Shown here piece after piece: positions 52,317 through 64,000 of a DNA stretch of 64,000 bases. Position numbers and translations under genes: made by a program. The notes beneath the pieces were generated by a model. The model saw only the letters and a program-made list of their open reading frames with translations. It was not told the DNA's origin and searched no databases. Within the stretch, counting starts at the first letter, position 1; every line of letters begins with the position of its first letter. The stretch comes from Capitulum mitella (Eukaryota; Arthropoda; Thecostraca; Pollicipedomorpha; Pollicipedidae): assembly GCA_030062745.1 (NCBI GenBank), contig CP099839.1, positions 501,001 through 565,000 on the forward strand. The letters are read 5' to 3'.

Positions 52317-53743
52317 AACGGCACCCCAGATCAGCATGCCCTGCCAGGGACTCGACGTGCGAAAAATGTGGCAAGCAAGGTCACTGGCGAAAAGTATGCC
52401 GTTCTAGACAGAACCGACCAAGGGCTACACCCTCGACTTCTCGGTCCATGCAGTCGTCCTCAGCCACAATCCAGCCTTCCCTGGCCGCCACGCTTTCTTC
52501 AGCAGCGACTCATGCACCCGCCACTGTCCCTGCCACAGTCGGCGGACATCCAGTCAGGGCTCTGATCGACACGGGAAGTTCGGACAACTTCATCAGCGAA
52601 ACGCTCATCTCAACTCTGCATGCTGAAGTGCACCCCCGATCGGCCACCGTGTCGATGGCGTCGTCGTCGATGGCAGCTCAAGTCAAGGGATACTGTGTGA
52701 CCAGTGTCAACATCGAACAACGAGAATACGATACCGTCGAGTTCTCCATCCTCCCCGACCTCTGCGCCGACGTCATTCTTGGGATGCCGTTTCTCAAGCG
52801 TCACGAAGACGTTACACTGTCCCTCGGAGGTGATCAGCCTGGCCTGAACATCTGCGGTCTCACTCGCATCAGTGTCACCCTACCTAAACTGTTCAGTCAT
52901 CTGACCCTGGACTGTCATCCCATCGCGACCAAGTCACGGCGCTTCAACCCGATCGACTCGAAGTTCATCGAAAGTGAAGTTCAGAGACTACTGACAGAGG
53001 ACATCATTGAACCTAGCCACTCTCCGTGGCGCGCTCAGGTAGTTGTCACGCACAACGGAGCGAAGAAAAAGCGCATGGTGGTAGACTTCTCCCAGACAAT
53101 CAACCGCTTCACCCAACTGGATGCCTATCCGCTCCCGAACATCGGCGACCTCGTCAACAAGATCGGAAAGAACAGCTACTTCAGCGTCATTGACCTCTCC
53201 AGCGACTACTATCAGGTAGAAATAGACCCTGGAGAGAGGATCTACACTGCCTTCGAAGCGGCTGGACAGCTTTACCACTTCAAGAGGATCCCGATGGGGG
53301 TCACCAACGGGGCTGCCGCCTTCCAACGCGTCATGAATGATGTGGTCTCGAAGTACAATCTGAAGGAGACACACGCGTACCTCGACGACGTCACTATCTG
53401 CGGCCAAAGCAAACAAGAGCACGACGAGAACCTGAAGCGGTTCTGGGAGGTCGCCGCGGAGGTCGGACTGACGATCAACAAGGAGAAGTGTAAACTCCAT
53501 CAGACATCGGTGAACGTACTGGGGCATTCGATATCCCATGGGACTCTGCGACCAGATCCAGAACGTCTACGTCCTCTCCAGGACCTCTCGGTGCCTCGCG
53601 ACGCGAAGTCTCTGCAACGGCTCGTCGGCCTCTTCGCCTACTACGCCAAGTGGATCCCTGCATACTCTGAGAAGATTCGTCCTCTCATCGCGGCAAAGTC
53701 GTTCCCTTGTCAGAAGAGTGTCGCGCCGCCATCAGCCAGTTGA
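52298..53743 (+). pseudogene. pol: Retrotransposon nucleocapsid-protease-reverse transcriptase frame
   Basis: A single frame runs from the two zinc knuckles through an aspartic protease (ALIDTGSSDNF around 52560) and a reverse transcriptase with the catalytic YLDD near 53380. The first ATG in this frame is 52448. The frame ends at 53743 in residues unlike the family, and recognisable RNase H sequence continues in another frame from about 53700, so a frameshift lies near 53690. Confidence 0.85.
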
Positions 53744-55329
53744 AGGAAGACATCTCGTCTGCTGTCGTCGACGTCATTAGAGATGACGTGCCCTTCGCCG
53801 TCGAGACGGACGCCTCGGAGGATACCATCGCTGCAACCCTGACGCAAGATGGCCGGCCCGTGGCGTTCTTCTCTCGCTCGCTGAACGAAGCAGAGAAGAG
53901 ACACCATATCGTCGAGAAGAAGCGTACGCCATCGTAGAGTCCATCAGAAAATGGCGCCACTTCCTGACAAGTCACTTCATGCTTCTCACTGACCAGAGGA
54001 GCGTCGCCTTCATGTTCGATAACAGAGCAGCCAGCAAGATCAAGAATGAAAAGATACTTCGTTGGAGGATCGAACTCTCGCCCTGTCGTACACAATCAAG
54101 TTCCGCCCCGGGCGAGAAAACATTCCGGCAGACACCCTCTCCCGCGCGCAGTGTGCCGCAGCTCCCACTCGACGGAGCATCTGGAACAACTCCACGAAGC
54201 CCTGGTCCACCCCGGCGTCACAAGAATGCTGTACTTCGTGAGAAGCAAGAACCTGCCCTTTCTGTGGACGACGTTCGCCGCATCACAGCCAAGTGCAGTG
54301 TCTGTGCGAGATGCAAGCCCCAGTTCTACAAACCTCCGGATGCAAAACTCATCAAAGCGACATCGCCATTCGAGAGGTTGAACGTGGACTTCAAAGGACC
54401 ATTACCGACAAGCACAAACGGCAACCAGTACATCCTAACGATCATCGACGGTTTTCCCGTTTTCCTTTCGCCTATCCTTGTCGAGACATCAGTACGGGAA
54501 CAATCATCAAGTGCTTCACACACCTCTTCTCAATCTTCGGCATGCACATGCATCGGCATGTACGTGCACTCGGACAGAGGAGCTGCATTTATGTCTTCAG
54601 AGCTCAAGACGTTCCTAACAAACCTTGGCATCTCTACCAGTCGCACGACACCCTACCATCCACAGGGAAACTCGCAGTGCGAACGGTACAACGGCATAAT
54701 CTGGCGCACCGTCACCCTAGCGCTGGAGAGCAAGGGACTGAGCAAAGGACTCTGGGAGGCAGTGTTGCCAGATGCCCTGCATTCGATCCGGTCTCTCCTG
54801 TGTACCGGAACCAACGAGACGCCGCACGGAAGATTGTTCTCTTACCCTCGACGCTCGGCGACCGGGACATCCCGCCGGCCTGGCTCACAAGTCCAGGGAA
54901 GCGGTACTGCTGAAGCGACATGTGCGCAACAAAACCGACCCCCTTGTCGATCAAGTTGTCCTCATAGAAGCGAACCCGCATTTCGCGTACGTACGGCACC
55001 CAACCGGAAAGGTAGACACCGTGTCCACTCGAGACCTCGCTCCTTGCCCATCCGGGCAGCAGCCGACGGAAGAACTGACTCCGCCCTGTGAGTCGACTAG
55101 CCCGAGTGGCTCCAGCACTCCGAAGCACCTGCCTGCTGCAGAACCGAGTGCAGGGCTCGGAACGCCCCGTCGTGCCGACGACGTGGCACCTGACCCGCAG
55201 AGCATGGGAACCGAGACCGAGGTGCCACATGTATCGCCGCGGCGCGGCCCTGAGATCGAAGCTGCCTCTCGCGCTCCACTGCGGCAGTCCTCGCGTCCGC
55301 GTAAGCCGGTCATGCGCCTCGACCTGTGA
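53700..55329 (+). pseudogene. pol: Retrotransposon RNase H and integrase region, frameshifted
   Basis: RNase H (DASEDTIAATL) reads in one frame to about 53925 and continues in another. The integrase zinc-binding part (HxxxH-like, then CSVCARC), core motifs (DFKG, DRGAAF, and a Glu in QCERYNG spaced as in DDE enzymes) and a C-terminal tail ending at 55329 are spread over all three frames. I count at least five frame changes, near 53.93, 54.08, 54.24, 54.45-54.55 and 54.85 kb. No intact polyprotein can be read from this copy. Confidence 0.85.
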
Positions 55330-55554
55330 CCTGTGACCTGTTACCTGTTCGTGTTAACCTAGAACCAGGCACCGCTCAGTGTATTGTTCATGTGAGTGTC
55401 GCAATGCGGAACTCGGCGAGACGTGGATCAACCCGGACGGTATCTACGGCCTTGACCCGGACTATCTACCGTACTCATTTGTGTGTCTGTCGTGCCAAGC
55501 GTGTAGTACGACCGGCAGCCCGGTAGCGTTACCTCTCAGTATCCGAAGTTTCAT

Positions 55555-55569
55555 GGCGGAGGGGGAAAA
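55555..55569 (+). promoter_or_regulatory. Polypurine tract of the LTR element
   Basis: GGCGGAGGGGGAAAA directly abuts the 3' LTR, the position of the plus-strand primer. Confidence 0.85.
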
Positions 55570-55713
55570 TGTAATGTTTTGTGTGTATTCTTTATTACTT
55601 AGTCAAGTTCATTGATTATGTTTATCCATCTGTTCCAGGCATACACGTGATAATTAAGCTGAATAAAGCCCTCATGTCAGCTCATCTTGCTTCTGTCTAG
55701 ATTTGGCACCACA
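55570..55713 (+). repeat. 3' LTR (144 bp)
   Basis: Starts TGTAATG and ends GGCACCACA, followed by the target duplication ATTCT. It differs from the 5' LTR at one terminal-proximal base and two bases just before AAGCTGAATAAA. Confidence 0.95.
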
Positions 55714-58038
55714 ATTCTTATCTCTTAAACGTCGGCGTTAAGCTTGTGGGAACCTCCCTCATGCTCGTTACTTAATTTGTGGAAGAGCCCTCAAGGTGTA
55801 ATACCCTTGCATGGTGCATTCCCTGATTACACTCATGATCCTCTCATGATCCTAACCGTGGTTCTTCATAGTCCGAATGGTCCCAACCCGGCGAGCAGTA
55901 GTTGGTGGTGGTAAGTACCTGCTAATCAGATCCTCAAATACACCTGGATCTTAGGAACTTTCATGGATAAAACGAAAGAGCGATTATTTTAAGAAGACTT
56001 GATTCATCCGATGTAGCGAGGGCTGATGTATAGTGTGCTCAGAAGATCGTCTTTTTCACTTGTGACTGATTATAACGTTTTCTGTGTGATCTGTCAATGG
56101 CACGTTACGCAGTAAGTCGTCAGTTGTGTAATGCCGTCCATTGTTAAGGTGCATGCTTTTCTTATATTGTGCTTTACCTAGGTTTTATGACACATCCCTA
56201 AAAGACGAAGGAGTTTGCAAGGTGTAATAAGCGCTGTAAACTGGGTAAAGCTGATTTTAGAATATTCTTATTATACTAGCTGCACGCCCTGAATGAAACT
56301 GAGCCAGGCTCATCGGAATACGAGCAATGAAACCGAGGCTATGATGAGACGCCTTTGATGAGATCTCGTCGGAGGGCATAAGCCCCTGATGTAGGGAGGT
56401 GATAATAAACATCGAGTTAATGTGTACGCAACAGACCTATAAACACACACATCCGTGCTGCAAACACTAACTAAAGAAAACAGTCATTTTAAAAATTCAT
56501 TCCATAATAGTCCAAATCCAGGAAACATAAAAAGGCCAACCTTTGTTGAGATCCCACCAGCACGATGGCCAGAACGGTCCAAACATCGTGACCCAGCGCA
56601 GAAACGCGAGTCGTCCTGGATGACCTGCCCTCCCCCGAGCAGCGTGTTCTGAAGCGCCAAACGCTCGTAAGGGACAATCAGGTTCTGACCCAGTGCGAGC
56701 GGTCAAGTTGCCACCGGTCAGCTAGGTGTCATGGCCGACCCGGTCACCGCCGGGTGCACGTACACCGCCCGGCTGACCGGCCGCTGGCCGCTCGAGGCGC
56801 CGCTCCACCACCTCTCCCGGCCGAGGCACGTGACCGCGGCCTCGACATGAGCCAGCTGGACACCAGGGCCGAAACCCTGCGGTCCCAGGTCTGGCAGAGG
56901 TACATTCAGCCGTGCTGAACGAATCCAGAGACGTTGCATCTTTCTTCGTGGCGGCTAATCCAAAGGAGATGGTACTCAAGATGACTGCAAATGCGATTCA
57001 CCTTCAGGGTTGAAAATCACGGTAAAGGCCACATAGCTTCACATCTGCTCGTTCGTCCTCAGTAAAGGTCATGGTTAGAAAGATGCGAGTAATGAACTCG
57101 GTGAAAATGATTTCTCAACGGGGTGGACAGAATGCCAGCTGTCCCATTACGGGCTCTGACGCAAAAAAAAGAACACGTCCATTAGTGCTGTACGTGTTAT
57201 CACCAGACGTCCCGTTCTGTTCATCTTTTCGTGCTGAGGATCTCAGCCCCGGATTTCAAAATATTTTGTTTGCCATCGAGTTACTCGGCTGTTCTTCTGA
57301 TGTTCGTCCCAACAAGATATTTAACTCGACCCGTCATGCGGTCAATTTGGCCTCCTCCTAAAATCCAAACTTAAAGGTGACTGAGACCTGAAAGTGACGC
57401 CATTGGATAGCCTCGTTCTTGGCCGTTCTAAAATCATCCGATTTGGCTTTCTTTGCGCGTTACGTCTAAGTCAGGTCAAATCAAATGGGACGGGATGGGT
57501 TAAGTTTGACCAGACCACGCGGATTGACGCTACGGATGTTTCTAGATGTGCAGATTCATGAACGACCTTTGCATCAGCCACAGGGTCCAAATGCTAGTTT
57601 TCTCGACTTGCGTCGCACGCATTTTACGGGTTAATGTTCCGCGTACTTCTGCGTTTTCAGCTCAGTGCCCGGGCGCCCATAAATACGGCAAGCTTTGCCC
57701 GCGCCTCACACCGCGGCACTGTCCGGGCACGACGCCGGCCGGCCGGCGCGCTGCCGCTGTCGACCCGCATCAGCGCCGAGTGTCGCCTCCGGCGGCGACG
57801 GCCTGCTCAGCTGGCCCGGCCGTCACCCGGCCGTCGACGCCCCGCGTCGCCGGCATCGACGGCACGCCCAGTCGGCCGTCGCAGCGGCCTGCGTCGGGCC
57901 GCCGGCGGCGGCGCGGCGGCGCTCTGTTTAACTCGGCCTGCCAACGCCGCGCCGGCCGGCGCCATGGCCGCGACGGAGACGGCCGCGGCGTCCAGACGCG
58001 CCTGAGGCGGGCCCGGGGCGCACCGCGGCCCGCCCGCC
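55714..58038. other. Intergenic region upstream of the K2P exon
   Basis: A/T-rich and featureless to about 57.6 kb. From 57.66 kb it becomes a CpG island that runs through the K2P exon. An ATAAATA at 57679-57685 is a possible TATA element. Confidence 0.45.
57660..58038 (+). promoter_or_regulatory. CpG-island promoter/5' UTR of the K2P gene
   Basis: Very GC- and CpG-dense, with a TATA-like ATAAATA at 57679, directly upstream of the K2P start codon. Assigned by composition and position. Confidence 0.5.
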
Positions 58039-58504
58039 ATGCAGTCGGCCTACTCGAAGCGGCAGAAGGAGCGGCTGCGGCGCACCGAGTCGCGCCGGCG
58101 GCCGCTGGGCCGCACCATCCGCCAGACGGCGGCCGACCTCTGCCGCCAGCTGGTCATCTTCCTCTTCAACCAGGTGGGCGTCGGCTGCCTGCTGCTCGGC
58201 TACACCATCAGCGGCGCGTTCGTCTTCCGCCACACAGAGGCCGAGTACGACCGCCAGCTGACGGCGCGCGTCGAGGAGCAGCGTCTGGCGGCGGCGCGCG
58301 CCCTGTGGAGGCTCACGTGCCGCCTCAACCAGTTCGACGTCAGCGAGGCCGAGTGGTGGCGTCAGGTAGCCAACCTGACCGCCGGCTACCAGCAGAACGT
58401 CACCGGGTTCGTGCGCCGCGGCTACCTGGGCGGCAGCAGCGAGCAGAGCGTCTGGACCGTGCCCTCCTCCATCATTTACTGCATCTCCATCTACTCCACC
58501 ATAG
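58039..58504 (+). CDS. Two-pore-domain potassium channel (K2P/TWIK), first coding exon
   Basis: 155 codons plus one base from ATG 58039 to donor GTGAGC. A basic N-terminus precedes helix 1 (about residues 40-62, ending GAFVFRHTE). An extracellular cap region follows with two glycosylation sites (Asn112-Leu-Thr, Asn120-Val-Thr), and then the first pore helix WTVPSSIIYCISIYSTIG. The exon stops after the first base of the Gly codon that begins the GYG selectivity filter; K2P genes commonly carry an intron at this point. The remaining filter, helices 2-4 and the second pore must be in exons beyond the window, since none was found to 64000. K2P channels are plasma-membrane leak channels that set resting potential. 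Confidence 0.85.
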
Positions 58505-59329
58505 GTGAGCGGGCCGGGTCGGTCTGGTGCGCGAAGGGAGTGTTGGCTGCGGTTGTGGCGCCCTCCGTCACGTGTTCAATTCTACTCACTTGTCGCAAAG
58601 CAGTTGGTTGGGTCCACCCTGGTCCTGTGATCTTCGCCACGGCCATCGACGGTGCCGAAGACGGTCCTCTCACTCGCTGGGAGCGAGACTGTTATCCATG
58701 TCCTCCGTCACAGGTGCAGTGCCAGTCCAAACAGGATGCGGATTGTTTGTCCAAGTAATGGACGCGCCGAATCACTTGGTTGATCCCAGGCCCACCACAT
58801 CACATGACTGGTTCGGGGAAGCTCATCTCGTGGCTGGCCCCGGGTGCAGTCCACGCGTGGCTGCCAGTCAGCGTGCCAGTCAGTAGGGGCTCACGCTTTT
58901 ACTGCATCGCGCGGGTGCACAATATCACGTACCTGACCCAAGCTTCACCGTATCACCAGAAGGCTACGAGTGTACCGCTTCATGTGGCTGGCCTCCACTG
59001 TGCTCTATCACGTGGCCGGTCTCCAGGGTGGGCTTATCACGCGGGTGGTCCAAGGTGTTTCATTACACGTGTTGGTCCCGGGTGCATCGTTACATTTCCA
59101 CGATCTCGGGAGCGCTCTATCAAGCGGCTGGCTCCGGTTGTATCGTATTACATGAGCATAGCAGGATGCGGGCAGTCCAGTGACGGGTCTGTCTGATCAC
59201 TTGGCGGGTCTGGGGATGACGCATATCACGTCTTGTCCCGAGATAACGCATCACGTGGCTGATCCTGGATGAATCAAATCACTGCCATTGTGTCGGCGTG
59301 ACGGTTCACGAATGCACTGCATCACGGTG

Positions 59330-59686
59330 GCTGGTTCCCGAGTGCGCTGTGGAAGGTATCACGTGGCTGGTTCCCAGTGTCCTGTGGGAGGTATCACGTG
59401 GCTGTTCCAGTGTCCTGTGGAAGGTATCACGTGGCTGGTTCCCAGTGCGCTGTGGAAGGTATCACGTGGCTGGTTCCAAGTGTCCTGTGGGAGGTATCAC
59501 GTGGCTGGTTCCCAGTGCGCTGTGGAAGGTATCACGTGGCTGGTTCCAAGTGTCCTGTGGGAGGTATCACGTGGCTGGTTCCAAGTGTCCTGTGGAAGGT
59601 ATCACGTGGCTGGTTCCAAGTGTCCTGTGGGAGGTATCACGTGGCTGGTTCCAAGTGTCCTGTGGGAGGTATCACGTGGCTGAGCC
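59330..59686 (+). repeat. 35-bp minisatellite, about 10 units, each with CACGTG
   Basis: TATCACGTGGCTGG starts at 59357, 59392, 59425, 59460 and 59495 and so on, 35 bp apart with one 33-bp unit. Units alternate between GTCCTGTGG(G/A)AGG and GCGCTGTGGAAGG spacers. Diverged relatives (ATCACGTGGC) are scattered from about 58950 to 59850. Confidence 0.93.
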
Positions 59687-62589
59687 CGGTTTTGCCGCAT
59701 CATACATTGGTTAAGGATGTACTGCATCACATGACTACTCCCTAGTACATCAGGTCGCATGGTCAGTCCCAGCAGTACCTATCACGTGGCTGGTTCAGGG
59801 GTTGTATCGTATGGGGTTGCAATGTATCACATGGTCTGTCCGAGTGCACTGAATCAGGCGGGCCTCACCAGCTCGGGATGGTCCCGCTCCGAGGACGGGG
59901 GCTGAATAAATCCGCTCCGGCTCGCCGGATGGCCACAGGTGCGGCCCTCGAGGCGATCGTGCCGAAAAAAAATCCGCCGCCAGGTATTTACATCCAACCA
60001 GCGGGTTCTGCACCTGGCTCCAGAACGGGTTCGTTTCTGATCTCTTCTTTCAAAGGTTTTATCGCATTTTCAGGCCCCATAATTTGAGGCGGGATGCTTA
60101 TGTTAAGGCGATATTCTGTTGATGGCGATGATTGTGGGCAAATGGACCGCCTTTCTGGCGGCAGCTGGCGGTTTCCTGACGGTTTACGTCGACTAATGCG
60201 GAGCAAAAACGGGCGGCTCCATTAGCAGCACAAGATCTGAAACCTAGACATGAACAGTAAAAGGCAAAGCTATGTTGCGGTTGCGCTGTTACGCCTCACA
60301 ATCTGACTACGTGAAAATGGGTCCTGAAGCCTCTCTCCCAAAACAGGTTAGGGATTATCCATTTCCTGCTTTTCAACTTTCAAAGCATGACTACAGCTGG
60401 ACTTGGGTAAGACATTGTTAGATATTTTTCCTTATCCTTTGATGGTAAGTTACATGTCTAATTTGCCATCAAATTTAGCTAAATGGGCAATCAAAATGTA
60501 GGCCCTTAGTACATAGTCCACACCCTGGTGAGAGATCTCGAAATGCGAGATTTCTTGGGAAAGGAATGTAATTTAAATGGGTTCATTCAGTCCTCACAGT
60601 AGCATTGTCCAGATAAGATCAGTAGGCTATCTGTTGATAAAGTGACTTATCATGTTTAGACGTGAGCACAGTTTTGTTGGCAATGTTGTGAAATTTGAGA
60701 AAATGACTCTTGTACGAACAATGAAATGCAGCCCGTCGAAATATCGCAATTATCTTGCAGTAATACGCCTTGTCAAATATACTTGTTAGCAAACAAATTA
60801 TTCTATCCAGGCGTGTAGCATACCAGATCAGATGTCATTTTCCCACAAAATGTTCTCCTGGAAATGTGACTGGCTCCTGTTATTTTTCGGTGTCTTCAAG
60901 CTGCGTTCACTGATCATTAGAGACATGATTTGCTTGCTATGCATCTGTCAGCTGTCAGGCACTGTCACAATTCGTCACACTGGCTGGGACAATCCGACTG
61001 TTGAAAGATTCCGCATCTTCAACTGGCCGACCACGGACGTACCATTCCCCTGGTTAACAACAGACCGTGCTGAAGCCTCCGTGGAAACATCCGAGACCTT
61101 TGTGTGACCTCTCCACGGATATACAAACGCTGTCGGCACGGGTCATCAACAGCCGACCCGAGGGTCCTAAGCCGCTGCGGGGGCAAACACAGACGGTCCT
61201 CTCTAAGGCCTCTCGCGTCAGATTCCGCGAGCGCAGCACGCCGTCGTTTACCACGTCGTCGGCTCCGGTTGTCTGAGGGTCGCTTTGTTCGCCTGGCGCG
61301 CCGGAGGGACGGGGCCACGCCGTCGGCCGCGACGGAGCCCGCCGCCCGACCGACGGCTGTTTACCCTGGACAAACATGCGGCCGCGCGGGTAGCACAAGG
61401 CGGCGGCGGGGTCGACAGTGGCGTCATCAGGCTGACGTCCGTCCGTCGTCGGCGCGGGGGAGGGGACCGCCGCTGCGCCAGGCCGGCAGACGCTCGGCGC
61501 GGGCGGAAGAGCCGCCGCCGCCGCCGCCGCGACGAGATAATGCGCCGATCCGATCGCGCTGAGCAGGTCCCACGGCGACCGAGCCGGGCCAGCAGGATGT
61601 TGCGAAAGGAGCGCGGCTTCCACCGGTGCACCGGGACAAGGGATCGGTAAACAAGCTTCTGAATCGTCTGCGATGTAACCCGGCATGCTTCCTTCCGGCG
61701 AAAGGTGAACATAGCGACATAGAAAGCATATCGAGACGCGAAAAGATGACCATGGCATTATCCCAGTCGACCATCATTTGTCCACGCCACGGTGTGGCGA
61801 CCGCGTCAGCCGGTCTCGTTCTAGCCGGCGGCGCTCGCTCGCCTATCTCCACGTGCCGCGCGGCGGTCGTTAATTATCCGCCGCGTTTGACGCTCCAATG
61901 AGCCGCGGAGATAAATCAGCGCCGGCCGGTGCCAGCGGGTCCGGCCGGCAGATAACCGCGTCCCCGACTCCCGGCTACTGGCCTGTCCAACACGGCGTGG
62001 GCGACCCGTGGACATGGAGGTCGTCTCCTGGTGATGGACGAAGCGTTCCTTTATCGTTGCTGAGTTAACCGTCGCGCCTATGGGCATCGCTTGAGAGAAT
62101 AAGCTGAAAATATCGACGCCACCCTCCTAACTTTTTACCATGGAAACGTTCCTGGATTCAGGCTTTGCAAGGCGTACCGCCAGCAGCCTAAGCGCATCAA
62201 CGCCAACCCCGTTGTCCAGTCCTCTCACGAGCCGTTCCCTATCACAGACGGACTCTTGGGCTTGCTCCGTGATGTGATGTGAAGCAACGGATCGCTGTTG
62301 GAGAAACCACGCTGGTAAGGTACGGAAGCTGGAACTGATGGCCAGCGGTCGATCCCAGCACACATGCGGTTTTTGCGGGTTCAGGCGCTCTGACGCCGGC
62401 GAAACGGCGGAACCCGGCGGCCACGGCGGCGCCCTGTTGTCAGGCGCCTGTCATCGCCGCCCGCTCCGTCACGTCGCCGCGCGACCGGCCGGCGCCGGCC
62501 GCGTCCGCCGCGCCGCTGGCGACGCGCCGGCCGGCCGGCCCCGCCGTCCCGTGCGGCCGCTGTCAGCACGACGGACCGGGCCGGTTCCG

Positions 62590-62765
62590 TCCGCCGGCCC
62601 GCCGGTCAGGTGGCCGGCTGGTCGGCCGGTCCGCTCCCCTTCGTTCTATCGACCCAAGGTCTGACTACCCGACACACCGGATCGCTGCCGTCCCCACACC
62701 AGACGACCAGCTGGCCGGCCCGTCCGCTCCCCTTCGTTCTACCGATCTAAGGGTCTGACTGCCCG
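62590..62765. repeat. 93-bp tandem duplication in a CCGG-rich tract
   Basis: CCGCTCCCCTTCGTTCTA occurs at 62631 and 62724, followed in both by CGA(C/T)C(C/T)AA and GGTCTGACT. It lies in a low-complexity GGCCGG-rich patch. Confidence 0.75.
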
Positions 62766-64000
62766 GCCCACCCGTCCACTACCTTCTCCGACCCACCGAC
62801 CAGACGGTAGGCCGACCGGCCGGCCGCTACCTTCCTCAGCCCGCCGGCCCGGGCGTCCTGCTCTCTGACCCACGGGCCGGGCAGCTCGGAGGCCGTGGCA
62901 AATCGACCAGCAAACCGGCGATGATGAAAGACATTGTGACATGGTAATTGCTCCTAGAGCAAGTTAACAGTGGGAAAAAGGCCAGCAGACAAGTTGGATG
63001 ACCGGGTCGACCCTGGGTGGACTCAGTTCAGTGAAAGGCATTGCCCAGGGACGTCGTCGGTTGTGGATTGTTGGCTGTAAGACTTATCTACCCCGGTAGG
63101 GTTTTTCCAACCGTAAGATATTTTCTCGACGAACATTTCCATTGCATCTGTAAACACGTCTTGGGCTAGATCTCCAATCAATTATGATGGCTGTCTGGCG
63201 AGAAGTCCTGGATCTCTGCCTGGTGCTATTCACACCTAATATCCAGGCTGATTAGGACCATTCACTGACATGACGTTTGCTCTACTATGCTGAGATGAAC
63301 TGTGTGCCCCTCATCAACGTTCGCCCAGGCCCACTCGGACTGCCCGACCTGACGTCGGCGGGGACCCGGTGCGGCCTGCCAGCGTCGTCCCGATGCCGGC
63401 GTGTCGGCGACGAGAGGTGTTCGTCGGCCGACAATCAAATATTGGCTCAGAACAACACCGACGACTATTCATAGGCGTCGACGGTCCCTGACCGGGAGGG
63501 GAGGGGACGTCGGTCGTCTTCTGCGGAGTGTGACCCGGACCGGAATAAATGCCAGAGCATTTACTGGGAGTACGCCGGAAAACACTCGGGCAGCATAAAC
63601 AAACACTCGCCGCGAGAGGTGACCGCGCGGTAAATAGCTTCCATTGGGTCTGCCAACGCCTGGCGGCCCTCTGTCAGCGGCGCGGAATTTCCGGAGGAGT
63701 TTCGCAGCGCGTTTTGCGCGCCACTGAACCCGAAAAGACCACGGTTTACCACCTGAAACCAGTGCTTGTTTGTCACACAGCTACAGCAAACGACGTGGCC
63801 AGTGGCCGTGTATGGTGACCATAAAGGAGGTAGAAGATAATGTCACACTACCTACGTTTTCAATTCCAGGCATGTGGATGACATAAATATGTCAAGACTT
63901 TCCGCATGTCATGTGGGCTATAACGTTTTGATTTATGCTCTTTGTATCACTGCAGCATTTGATGAATTGTGGGGTAAACTTAAATGTATCAAGGTTGGCC

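Larger units (their letters stand above)
51474..55713 (+). mobile_element. Ty3/gypsy-type LTR retrotransposon (4.24 kb), structurally complete, coding region broken
   Basis: Two 144-bp LTRs flanked by ATTCT on both sides enclose gag, protease, reverse transcriptase, RNase H and integrase in that order, the Ty3/gypsy arrangement. No envelope-like frame is present. The low LTR divergence indicates a fairly recent insertion, yet pol changes frame repeatedly, so the copy is unlikely to be autonomous as read here. It lies downstream (intergenic) of the clarin-like gene's 5' side and upstream of the K2P exon. Confidence 0.93.
58505..64000. other. Presumed first intron of the K2P gene, no exon recognised
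   Basis: No second K2P exon (GYGN followed by helix 2) was seen on the plus strand. The stretch contains a CACGTG minisatellite (58.95-59.85 kb), A/T-rich sequence to 61 kb, and CpG-rich patches at 61.1-61.65, 61.9 and 62.4-62.9 kb without protein signatures. Confidence 0.45.

Noticed and set aside
57546-58508. 320-codon frame overlapping the K2P exon
   Set aside because: Arg/Pro/Ala-rich shadow of a CpG island in a different frame from the channel exon.

Overview
The window is eukaryotic nuclear DNA: coding sequence is split by GT-AG introns, intergenic DNA is rich in microsatellites, minisatellites and transposon remnants, and coding exons are strongly G/C-biased at third positions. The gene families (SLC49A3-like transporters, animal haem peroxidase, clarin, two-pore K+ channel, rhodopsin-type GPCR) and a Ty3/gypsy LTR element point to an invertebrate. 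An arthropod, perhaps a crustacean, is my best guess, but no gene here fixes the species.

Layout. 1-3.8 kb: gene-free, with a long (TA)n tract. 3.83-4.84 kb (-): a one-exon divergent seven-helix receptor. 7.08-17.24 kb (-) and 18.16-26.42 kb (+): two complete SLC49A3/MFSD7-like transporters, head to head, with ten coding exons each. Exons 2-9 have identical lengths and all intron phases match. They share a ~0.9 kb upstream region. Several of their exon edges have been tandemly amplified into short minisatellites. 30.8-31.2 kb (+): a near-identical copy of the 5' part of a peroxidase exon. 34.7-36.8 kb (+): the peroxidase itself, with a 697-codon open exon. 39.3-48.3 kb (-): a five-exon clarin-like gene. 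Its first intron and part of exon 1 form a ~2 kb stretch with no CpG at all. Its introns hold a hAT-type MITE next to a ~1.9 kb foldback element. 51.47-55.71 kb: an LTR retrotransposon with matching 144-bp LTRs, a 5-bp target duplication, and a leader suggesting Tf1-like self-priming; its pol is broken by frameshifts. 58.04-58.50 kb (+): the first exon of a K2P channel, which stops inside the selectivity filter; later exons must lie beyond the window. A 35-bp E-box minisatellite lies in its intron. 60-64 kb: no recognised gene.

The genes are mostly membrane proteins without an obvious common pathway. The two SLC49 paralogs clearly arose by inverted duplication and may share a bidirectional promoter. 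The least conventional signals are the exon-edge minisatellites, an exon-confined near-identity in two gene families (SLC49 exon 3 and the peroxidase exon), the CpG-free block, the foldback element and the self-complementary retrotransposon leader.
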